From: Branchiostoma belcheri
Lineage: Eukaryota > Chordata > Leptocardii > Amphioxiformes > Branchiostomatidae
DNA: 64,000 bases
Assembly (NCBI RefSeq): GCF_001625305.1
Contig: NW_017802379.1
Location: 7,194,412 to 7,258,411 of the forward strand
Direction: 5' to 3'
Shown here: positions 22,044-32,151 of the stretch, piece after piece
Numbering within the stretch: position 1 is the stretch's first letter
Layout: the number at the start of each line of letters is the position of its first letter
Notes under the pieces: generated by a model
Told to the model about the DNA's origin: nothing
Database searches by the model: none
Seen by the model: only the letters and a program-made list of their open reading frames with translations
Made by a program: the position numbers and the translations under genes

Positions 22044-22843
22044 CTATTTGTGTCACTCCTGTTTCTAGGTCGTCCCAATTATTCTATCCTGACAAGAGAC
22101 GACTTGTCCACAGTACAGACGGACTTCTGTGGTTCGTTAGCATGCTAACCCGGCGCCCGGGGTGCCGTGAGTGGCTCGCCGCTTATTCCAGCGGGATGCC
22201 GCCGTACATATCAAAGAAGGGACCTTGATCATGAAAACAAGCCACGATTAGTATGTTTTACGTCGGCTCCAATTCCAAAGCCGACGATTTTAATGGGGTT
22301 ATATAGTGTTCACAGGGAAAGGCTTAGTAGTGATGAACAGCAACAGCTAGGGGAATAAGTCAAAGTGCATCAAGGGGGTTCTTGATTTATCACAGGCAAG
22401 GCCGAAGGCCAGAAAAGGTAGTTTTAACGGTGATGCTCCAAGCGGAAAACTTACAAACTGCAGGCGCTAAAATTTCCAGCTTCAAGTATCATAATTATTA
22501 CAGAACGTATATAAACCCCAAATCTTTCTGCAACAGAATTCTCTTCAAAGGGCGAGGCTGCAAGCTTCTCTTTTTACCCTTCTCCATCCCAACAGAGCTC
22601 ACCCAAAGCCAGTCCCTGATTGGCCACAGCCCTACAGACCGTTACGTTCAAATTACAAACGTAAACGGACGGTGAAGTACGTACCTTGACCTGAACTTGA
22701 TATTCAAGGTCAGACAACGATGTCTAACACTCTTTTATCCGCCTTTTATCACACCAGAGGCCTCATAAACCACTCCTGGACAAGTAAATAACAGGCGAAA
22801 TTACTCTAACTTCTGTTCGTCGTGATTGATCTAAATCAAGGTA
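22044..22843. other. intergenic DNA, nothing recognised
   Basis: Open frames are short and lack domain or splice support. Confidence 0.3.
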
Positions 22844-23258
22844 AGGCCACAGCAAGTAAATTTTATGGATGACATCCTCCGCAGACTCCAAATCTAATGC
22901 GAGCGGGTGAAAAAAACAAGGCGGGCCGAAAAAAACAAGGTTCCTACATTTTAAAATTTTGACTCAATCATTGTACAAATGGTTTTGATTCAGTGGGAAC
23001 ATCACATATACACAGCCAGCATCACATATCAGTGCATCCAAGTAAGAAACAAAACATTAATTCAGAGCCTTTTCTTGTCTCATCTCTTTATAGTTATCTG
23101 CCATCCACCTTCCGGCATGGCAACAGACATCTTTGCCCATTTTCGGTATGTTGACCACTGTCAGAAGGCAACAAAATTTTTTTTTTATTTTTTTCCAAAA
23201 TCAGGCAAAAATTATTGCCCGCGCTGATGTCATCCATAAAAATTACTTGCTGTGGCCT
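22844..23258. mobile_element. 415-bp MITE with about 33-bp TIRs
   Basis: The left end is AGGCCACAGCAAGTAAATTT running to ATGGATGACATC. The right end is its near complement, GATGTCATCCATAAAAATTA to TTGCTGTGGCCT. This is the most complete copy of the family whose single ends occur at 3632-3690 and 14246-14300. Confidence 0.85.
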
Positions 23259-23649
23259 AAGTCGGAGTGACCTTGAAGTTCAGGGCAGAACGCCGCTGGC
23301 AACATGGCTGGATTAGGAATAAGTCGGTAGTAAATTACCGGTATCCAGCCGAGAACCAGACGAGGAAAGTCGCGACCTCAATTAGAGACTCATAAGTACT
23401 TCTGGGTCTGTTCAAGGACATTATACAGTAAGTATAATGTATTATGTCTATGGTCTGTTCAAACAGCGAACTGCGGTTTCGCATAGCATTAAACTAGTCT
23501 TAGTTCTTGCAAAACGTTTCTAGTCTGTCATTTTCAGTTTGCCTTATTATGTCCAGGAAAGTAAGTGTCAGTTGACATACGATTCGAGCTAAGTGAACGT
23601 TTGCGACTAAATGATACTTTTTATGGTTGGAATAATTGTGCAACTTTAG

Positions 23650-23860
23650 TTATGTTTACCGAAGGAAAACATTGTTTTTGCTACGTTTCTTCTTCTTCTC
23701 CAAACAGTGACCTCTGACCTGACTGAACCAAGCTGTCTCTCACCATGGTAACTGGTGTTGGGTTACATAATGTTGCAATGTTATAGTAGGAGGGATTTAG
23801 ACTTGTGTTTGAGTAAGAATTAACAGAGCAGACCATATGCGAAGGTAAACATTATACACT
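23650..23860 (-). repeat. dispersed repeat, inverted copy of 8345-8575
   Basis: It contains TTATGTTTACCGAAGGAAAA, TCACCATGGTAACTGGTGTT, AGGAGGGATTTAGACTTGTG and AACAGAGCAGACCATATGCG in the order expected for a reverse-complement copy. Confidence 0.7.
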
Positions 23861-24547
23861 TTCTTTGAAAATGTTACTTTTCTAGTTATTAGTTATTTTT
23901 ACAAAGATAAATGAGATATGATACAATAAAAATGTAGGTATTTGAAATAGAGCTGGATAAGTTCGCAATTCATGTCAGACATAAGTAATGAAATAACGTG
24001 TGTTCGGCCACATTTCTAATAGAAACATGCTACCATTCCAACAGAGTAGACAATTAAGATATCAAGCTAGAATTTATTCCCCTCTTAAGCTTAAGGGGAC
24101 CATGACAGTAAGTAGATGATTGATTGTCTTAACGTTGACTGGTTGATTGTTTTAACAATGAAACAATAAAAGTGCTATTTGTTTGTTATCCATCCAAGTA
24201 AGTCAAGTATCCATTCACTGATGTCGGCATTCTTTGAAGTGTAACATTTGACCAATCCACGATGGCCCATATGTAAGGATATAAAACAGCATGTGCATGT
24301 AACAAGGGGCGTGACCCATGTCTCTGTACATGTCACACAGGGTGCGGAGGACGCCACAGTTTATGAGTAGAACAGCTTGGACTAGTTAGGAGTCCCACCC
24401 AGTCACACCCATGTCTGTAACGAATCCAATTTAGAGTCAGTCTGTAGGTTAGAAGTTTAACTGTTGGGCTGGTCCATTATATTTAGACATCATTATGATC
24501 ATATAGGATAGACTGGAAAAATGCACATAGTCGGTCACACCCATTTT

Positions 24548-24927
24548 CAATGCCATGCAATGCAGTTTCAGGGTGGCAAAACCTTTTTTTTCAAAGTCAA
24601 TTTTCTGTTCATTCTTTCAATGAAGTAAGTTGAATCAACCCTATCCCATAGCATACTGATATCTGTGAGGCAAAAATGCGACATTGCTGATGGAAAACGG
24701 TTGCTTGCTTTCTATCGTAGGTATTAGCAACTGGTTCTAGCTATTTATGGGCGGTGCCCAATAATAAAGAGACGCCTCACATAGCTTATTTGGGGGCTTA
24801 GGCTTCAAACGCTTCAATTGAAATGATGACGAGAAATAAGAAGTGGCAGTAAATGTCAGCATCAGACAAATTTCATCAATGGCCTGAATATCTTTGGTTT
24901 TGCCACCCTGAAATTGCATTGGATCTT
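24548..24927. mobile_element. MITE, GCATCCAATGCA family, second subfamily, copy 1
   Basis: The ends are CATGCAATGCAGTTTCAGGG and CACCCTGAAATTGCATTGGA. The body differs from the first subfamily but matches the copy at 25369-25725, including CAATCC/CAACCC-TATCCCATAGCATACTGATA. Confidence 0.8.
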
Positions 24928-25368
24928 CGTGAAGAGTAAGGAACAGTCTTATGTCTTAACATTCATTTTGTAACCTATATCGTTGTCTTATTTCATCTTT
25001 ATTCAAAGAACCAACCCCTCGAATCTTGAATGGAACATCCCTACACTTCCAGGCTTCGTACAATTAGTTGCACACGACATTCCTAACCTGAAAGACCCAT
25101 TTCAAACCTGATTAACTGTACTTCTTGAAGTGAGTTCAGTTAAATTAGCCTCTGTCTCCTGTATGATTGGGGGATAATTACCAGGATCACTCCACCCAAT
25201 TGCACCTTGGCGCAGGTTACACTTTTGTGTTTGTTTTGGCCGTGAGGTACTTTTAGTTGTTAAGAAGATATATAACCTTTTAGGTGTCTTTTTTGGATAG
25301 CTTAAACAGAGCAAAAGTTCATACCAACGATACTGGCGTCAAAAAGGCTTGGTTTGCGCTTCTAGTAC

Positions 25369-25725
25369 TTAAAGACATCCAAAGCAATTTAAGGGTGGCA
25401 AAAGTGGATTTTCAAAGTCAATATACTGGTGATTCTTTTAATGTAGCAAGTTGAGTCAATCCTATCCCATAGCATACTGATATGTGTGAGGCAAAAATGC
25501 AATGTCACTGACGGGAATTGTTTCGTAACGTAGCATGGTTCTAGCTATTTATGTGTGGTACCCCCCAAAAAATAAAGTGATTCCTCATGTAGCTTACTTT
25601 AAATATGAAATGATGACGACGCCGAAATGGCAGTAAATGTTACTGTAATCAGACAAAGTTCCTCATCCGGAATAGTAGTATATTTTTATTTTATTTTGCC
25701 GCCCTTTAATTCCATTGTATGCCCT
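25369..25725. mobile_element. MITE, GCATCCAATGCA family, second subfamily, copy 2
   Basis: The ends are TTAAAGACATCCAAAGCAAT and AATTCCATTGTATGCC. It shares CTATCCCATAGCATACTGAT and TGAGGCAAAAATGC with the copy at 24548 and lies in the same orientation about 440 bp away. Confidence 0.8.
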
Positions 25726-25960
25726 GTGCTGAGTAACGGCCCTTCTCGACTGTACAGTACTATATTCCTCCCAAGTCACTATAAAGGTACACTCAACACG
25801 ATTTCTGGCTCATTGCTAAGCCCACCAATTCCTACAAGCGTGCTGAACGCCCCCAGGTCACCACTGGTCGATTCTCCGTTTATTTTCACATGATAGGAAG
25901 TCACGTACAGTTTAACTCTGGCTCAGACAAGCCCTTACCGCAAATATGTTTGACAAAAGG

Positions 25961-26606
25961 TCAAATGGATCTGCGAGAATTAGAATCTGAGGTGATGATG
26001 ACTACTTGACTCTGTAAAAATTCCGTGGGTGGACGCCTTATTCGCTTCTTCGTGTGATGTCTTAGAAGAAAGGTCACACCCAAGACACTTGAGACAAATA
26101 AAATAGACCTATATACTGAAATCGCGAAGTCCTCTACCGCTGCTGCTACAAAATGCTTACTTGCAGACCGACCAGGCACACTCGTAAACATCTTGTCGTA
26201 ACATAATATGTCAAAAACCAGAACTATACTCTTTCAACAAAAAGAAACACTGCTCCATTCACCAACACTCCATTTAGTTTCCAAACATCGCTTCAGTCCC
26301 TCCCTCTAGTTCAAATAGATGGTTTGTTAACAACGTGCCGGGTCAAAAAAGGTGAAGCACATAATGTACTAGTATGTCATTGACTGTGTCACACAAGCGA
26401 GCCTATGCCGCAGTGAACTTTGCCAACGCCCACGTTTGTAGTCGTCCTGTTTGCCGTTGTGTGTTATAACAACGTGATGGCCCAGAAACCTGCTAATAAC
26501 AACCCTTGAAATCGCCGTACGAGTTGACCTATTTGTACAGCGTGTTTGCGGAGTCCGCATTCGCAGGTAGGCTGAGAGAAAGTTGCTTACCTGATCCACC
26601 TGCCAT
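25961..26606 (-). CDS. candidate two-exon single-pass membrane microprotein (hypothetical)
   Basis: The product is not recognised. An ATG with an excellent Kozak context (GCCGCCATGG) at 26606-26604 begins MAGGS and reaches a GTAAGC donor after 26591, phase 1. An acceptor ending at 26224 continues in frame from 26223 to the stop at 25961. This gives 92 residues. There is one hydrophobic segment (SILFVSSVLGVTFLL, residues about 45-59) followed by a very basic RHHTKKRIRR. The GC- and CpG-rich sequence around 26600-26720 would be the promoter. The acceptor's pyrimidine tract is interrupted by purines. A second GTAAGC donor after 26161, also phase 1, could instead send this exon to another gene, even the PRY exon of B30.2 gene A. 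The start exon is more convincing than the rest. Confidence 0.33.
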
Positions 26607-28045
26607 GGCGGCGGGCGACGCCTCCGTACGGTACCGGGGGGAGGGAGGTGGCGTGCCCGGGACGCACACGTGTTGACCGGGGTTCCACCAGCACGATCGA
26701 TACGTCCTGTCGAGACAGACTCCACAGTTTTACCTCAATGTTTGTGCAGGAAACTCGGCGGCTTGTTCAGTTGTTTGTAGCAGCAGACAGACGCTGCAAA
26801 CTTGGCTTGCAGGTTACTCCCTTTCCGTTGTCGTCTTGTCAACCTCCTGCCTTTTTACACAACTGGCATGGAAGTCCGTAAATGAGCTAAGCGATACCTT
26901 TGACAAGGCTTGTTAGTTCTGGTCAAAACACCAGACGTACAAAGGGGCAGTGGACACGCGAGCTGTCCCCTTCACTCCAGCCCTAGTGACCAATTCACTC
27001 GGGGTCACCACAGGTCAATGCTTACTCTTGAAAGTAAACATGTAAACAACGCACGTCGTCGATTGAGCATGGTTTGGTGACGTCTTCAGAACTCTGCAAA
27101 AGCAAGCTTCAGTACAGTTCACCTCTCCAATCGCTCACGTACAAATAGGACAAAGTATACACGGCAATGTAAACCGGCGGTAGAAACTCGAGAGGAGGTA
27201 ACTACGGTTCAAACCTAAAGTTTAAACGACGGGCTCCGACAGTGAGCCAATCACAGGTCAGCTAGCCTGGTCACTGGGATCGAGTTTCTCTGCCAGATCT
27301 CGTACCCATGTGCGTTGTTCATGATCAAGGTCTGCACTTGCCAAAGTCAACCCCAGGGTGAAACTCAATCTTTGTGAAGTATTTAATGACCTTTATTGTA
27401 CATTTTTGGCCCCCTGGGACATATACACGTACTTGTACATGTATGTAACTGTTATGTTTAAATGTCTGATATACTCTAGTACGTTCGACTTCCGATCTTA
27501 CGTGCTTCTTCATATTATTGTATAAATGTAGGAAGCTGTATGATTATTTAGAGTTGGTTTATCGAAGACTGCAAGGAATATGAATGTCTCTTTCCTGTTC
27601 TCTGAATATCTGAAGTGGGGGCATTTAATTATCACATAATGCTTCTTTCACTATTATACTGTTACAAAGGGCAATCTACAGCAAAATGTACCTCGTCTTC
27701 TACTTTACATAAAGTTGATAAACTACAAAATTGGCAGATTCTTTGCTCTAGAGGAGTGCGGGTATGTCTTCGTGATATTCTATTCACAATTTGTGACATA
27801 TTTAATGCCACGGTATGCCAGCAGCTATGGATACAGTGTTTTTACCACTACCCAGCTTCGCTACTGAGATGTCCAAGTATCAATCAAAGCACAGGGCAGG
27901 GCGAGGGTCCAGTCTGGAATGCGGTTAGGGTTTAAGTTCAGCCCTCAGCAGACAAGCGAGCTCTGAGGCCTAGGGGAAAAATATTGTGTTTCCTGTTTCA
28001 GTCATTAAAAGATTAGGGTCGGTAGGTTGGGATTATCTTGTTTGT
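26607..28045. other. intergenic DNA, nothing firmly recognised
   Basis: 26607-26720 is CpG-rich and may be a promoter for the minus-strand candidate at 25961-26606. No other exon was supported. Confidence 0.3.
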
Positions 28046-28074
28046 TTCTTTCTTTCTTTCTTTCTTTTTCTTTT

Positions 28075-28126
<52 letters not shown>

Positions 28127-28250
28127 TTTCTTTCTTTCCTTCTTTCCTTTCTTTCTTTCTTTCTTTCTTTCTTTTCTTTTCCTTTCTTTCTTTTCCTTTC
28201 TTTCTATCTTTTTTCTGTCTTTCTTTCTTTTCCTTTCTTTCTTTCTGTAT
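28046..28250. repeat. polypyrimidine (CTTT)n tract
   Basis: About 200 bp of almost pure C and T on the plus strand, mostly CTTT units with CCTTT variants. The serine/phenylalanine-rich frames over it are artefacts. Confidence 0.97.
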
Positions 28251-30831
28251 TAGACTTTGGCAATCAGTCTAGTGATTGAACTTATACAATATGCGTACAC
28301 GGTACAAAACATTTAAGTGTTGGAAAACTGATTGTACAACGTTTATTTCATCACTAACATGTCAGATCATGGAGCTAGAAAAGGTCGATCAGCTCGCAAA
28401 AATGCATGTCCCTTGTAGGGGTCCACACGAAAAAGGCTTGTTTCTCAGCCATGTCACCAGTTTTTTTCTAGGGTCGGCCCGGAAACAGGAAACACAACAT
28501 TTTTCCCTAGGCCTGACGGCCCTCATCTGATCCGGTCTCAGAGCGGAGGGGTGCCGGGCGGCCTGCTGGAAACAATTGACCGGAGGGTACGGCAGGGAAG
28601 GCGGGGCTAATCTCGGAGGTACATGGATGGCCTTGGCTCGTTTGTTCTAACGTTCAGGGGCTTTTTTTGCAGCTGGAGGCGTCCAATGAAAAAACTGCTG
28701 CACAACAGCTGTAAAAACGGCTGATTGATGGAACTTTGAAGTACATCTACATGAAGATTAGATAGGGAAGGGATACGAGTAACCTTCATCTATCTAGCTA
28801 CAGTATAGGTGTGACGAGAGAGTCAATTCATAAAACCACTACTGGTAAACCGGACAAAACAGAACATCTAGAGAGAGTGAGATGCAACCGAAAACCTTAC
28901 ATTCTCTCACCTTACAATTGTCATAAGAGGTGCGTAATAATCATACATAATAGTATACATACTAGTATAGGTGTAGTAAGAAACCAGACTTGTGAGTCAT
29001 TGTTTGAACATAGAACTGAGTATCTCCATGACCTGTAGTTAGCTTAGTAAGGACATAGTTGTACAGTAAAGGTCTTTCATTCACTTAAAACGTCATAATG
29101 TCAAAGACTGCCCATAGGTTGGCAGTAAGACAAAAGTTTCATCAGTAGAAGGCAATGTTCCGCCCTATACAGATGGCATCTTTTCATTGCTGCTGTTACC
29201 CGTTCACACATGTATTAAATGTACATGCACAATGAGTTACAACTTAACAGTAAGCCCGAGACGTGCTGTAACAATAATACACTTCAAACACAAAACAGGT
29301 TCGGCACGTTTATATGGTTAAACAAACAGCTGCCTGTACTGAAGTACAGTTCAAGGAGCCTCGACACTTGTCTGAGGATTTATTGACATAAATTACGAGT
29401 CTACGTTTGGCCCCCAAATTCACGCGTAATTGCAGCCAGCATGAAAGCCTGGCTGTGCCCGGGTGATTTACGTTCAAGCGACGTAGAAGATATAGGAGTA
29501 ATTTGAATTGTTGATATTGGGTCCTAACATCCGGGTACAGTAGCTATACTGTTGGGCTATGTTTTATCAGATTCTAACTGCGTACAAGGGACGAGAGGGG
29601 GTAGGTCAAAAAGTACGTTGAAAGGGGACTGTAACAAAGTCGAAAACAATTAAAAGACAAACTTGACTGCAGAAAAAATACACATACACAACGATTCATC
29701 GTTAAAAGATAGCGACAAAAAACTAGACAAACATTTGCTTTGAAACAAATACAGCCTATTTATAAATGAAGAAGTTGAATCAATGTAACAAAATGACAGA
29801 AGGAGGAGAAGAATAAACATGGGGGAAAACAACATATTTCATCCATACAATGGTATGAAGTGAAATACATGTATAAAATTTTATATTTGCCGATGAAATA
29901 GAACGGTAGAAGGTAGAACTGTGCCACGAGTTGCTTCAACACACGTGAAAATTCAAAAACATGTACAAAGCAAAGGCCCACTCTATCTCTCTAGACCTAA
30001 ATTCCTTTTCCCTATTTCCTGGAGACCCCTAAAACGGCAATGTGTTTCATGATCAATTTAACGAGTTTTCTACAAAGGAGTGGTCGCTAAGGAACGTTGT
30101 ATGGGCTCGTACCCACCCATCCTAACCACCCACCCCGCTATGTAGTCAGACCCTGCCCTGAATGTAGCTCTTGTCAGGTCGCCAGACGTTCCTATGTCTG
30201 CTATAATGATGACTGTTTAACCAGACTCCCAGCCTACCGAAGTAAGGTCACACAAATATAAGGACAAACATCCGCCTACATGTATAGACCGTAGTCACGG
30301 TACGGTACAATCTTGATATACATGTGAGGAAGAGTGTTACGTTTGATATCTTACTTACACTTCACTTACGTTTGCCATATCATTGGTGCCTATATCTTGG
30401 AGATGGCCACTATCATTTGTAAAACAATGAGATCATATATATATATATATATATATAGACCATGTACCAAGCCTCATTTGATTAAGACTATAGTAGTAGC
30501 ATGCCATGTTTACATACTTAAGCCAATATCATATGTAGTGCTTTACAAAAGAGGGAATGCATTGTAACTTAGAGACGGAAACGTTTTACGTACATCATGT
30601 CAATACACTATTTGTAAACGTCCATATTCCTGTCGCTATAGTTTTATAGAATAGACTAGTGTTATAATAGTGAAATTGACTTCTTTGTCCTTGTTGCCAT
30701 ACATTGTAAATGTACAACTGTCGAGCAATAAAGTTTCTATCAAAATGCGGCCTCATAATATTTTTAAGTAGCTAGTACTTCACCTGTGTTCCATGACAAC
30801 TTATGTCACCCTACACCCCCCCCCCCTCCCA
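28251..30831. other. intergenic or intronic DNA, no gene recognised
   Basis: No domain or spliced exon was seen. There is an (AT)n run at 30437-30458. A LINE-like 3' end with GAGCAATAAAGTTTCTATCA lies at about 30691-30745. Confidence 0.35.
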
Positions 30832-30890
30832 TAATCTCCAAGCAGATCCCTTTCGGTGGCAAGACAGTATCTATTAGCCAGAGGAGTTTT
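30832..30890 (+). mobile_element. MITE end (AATCTCCAAGCAGAT family), cut by the gap
   Basis: TAATCTCCAAGCAGATCCCT matches the terminus of the element at 2419-2523. The other end would lie in or beyond the N gap. Confidence 0.5.
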
Positions 30891-30910
30891 NNNNNNNNNN
30901 NNNNNNNNNN
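30891..30910. other. assembly gap (20 N)
   Basis: A run of 20 undetermined bases. The true gap length is unknown. Confidence 1.
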
Positions 30911-31897
30911 TCCCACCATATGACACCCTTATTCCGGCATCGCAAGGTCAACTCAGACGCGCTGGCAGCCTGCCGTCTAATCACGGAGCCAAATGTAGCG
31001 CATAGTCTGGCTACGTTCCCACAACTTCACATGGCTACAACAAAAACAGCATCAGTCAACGTGCTATGGCTACCGTTAGCTACACGTGTAAACAGTCACT
31101 TACCGGTACATTTCTTCAATCACATTTTCTTGTTTCAAAACAAGAAATACGTTCGCATACAAAAGCTTTATTCTAAGATCTATTCATTGTATGAATGACT
31201 TAGATAGGTCTGTATTCCGCTATGCATTACGTTAAATAGTAAATCGCCCACTTCGTTGTGCTTCGAAACGTTATCCCAAGTAGAGCCATGGTATTAAGTA
31301 TAATACACCGTGGGAATGTGCGTTGGTGTAGGATCAACGTAACATATAAGCATCGCACTGTTTTGGCTCCAATAAGGCTTGAAAGGACAAAAATCAATTT
31401 GTGCAACTGCTGTTGGTATTGACGGATACACGTTTCTAAAATACATTGTCGGTTCCCATGTACCCCCTCCCCCTATTTTCCTATGGTGTGTGACCTACAA
31501 TGAATATAGCCATCTGTATGTACACCACGTACACTTGACAGGCAAATATTTTCTATGCTACGAAACAATCCATCATCGATTTCAATACACGGTAACACGC
31601 TTGTTTTGGGTTGCATAGTTCAATGACTTGCTGAGTTGTCAGCCCCTGCCCCCATTGCAGTGCTCTCCTAATCATGACACGTGCGACGTACATGTACCTC
31701 AGGCTTAGCCTGGGCGCCAGAATGTTTCCAGGGCCTACACAGGACTGTTCCTCGGCTCCAGGTCCAACATGCCCGGAGGGAAATTATACCACAACCCCCC
31801 CACCCCCAACCACTCAGTTAGGCCCTGATCCACGATGGCTACTCTGGTCCTAGTGGGCTATGGGTCTGACATCCAGGGTACCCAAGACTAGACTCAC

Positions 31898-31973
31898 CTT
31901 CGGGCTCCTGCCGGTCGCCACGTAACGCCAGGCGGAACAGATCGGGAGTCAGCCGGCGGCGGAGAGACTCCAT
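31898..31973 (-). CDS. candidate first coding exon of B30.2 gene A
   Basis: On the minus strand an ATG (31973-31971) in a strong Kozak context (CGGGATGG) opens MESLRRRLTPDLFRLALRGD and ends CGAAG before a consensus GTGAGT donor. It has 25 codons plus one base (phase 1), which is the phase needed by the gene A PRY exon at 15470. Joined, the split codon is glycine, as in genes B and C. The total would be 241 residues. The frame is also open upstream to an ATG at 32141. The implied intron is 16.4 kb and spans the N gap and the 25961-26606 candidate, so another partner cannot be excluded. High GC and the good donor make it likely that this is a real exon. Its assignment to gene A is inference. 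Confidence 0.5.
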
Positions 31974-32151
31974 CCCGGTCCCGGCCGAGCACAGCAGCTC
32001 AATGTTGTGGCCAGAGGCTGTGTAATAAAGCCGCGATGTGACACTGTCGGTAACGTGCGACAAATAAGGCCGTGTTGTTCTTTGTGTGTCAGAAGGGCGA
32101 CGCAGTGTGGGGAGATATATTACCATGTATTGGCTGTACATATACGTAACA

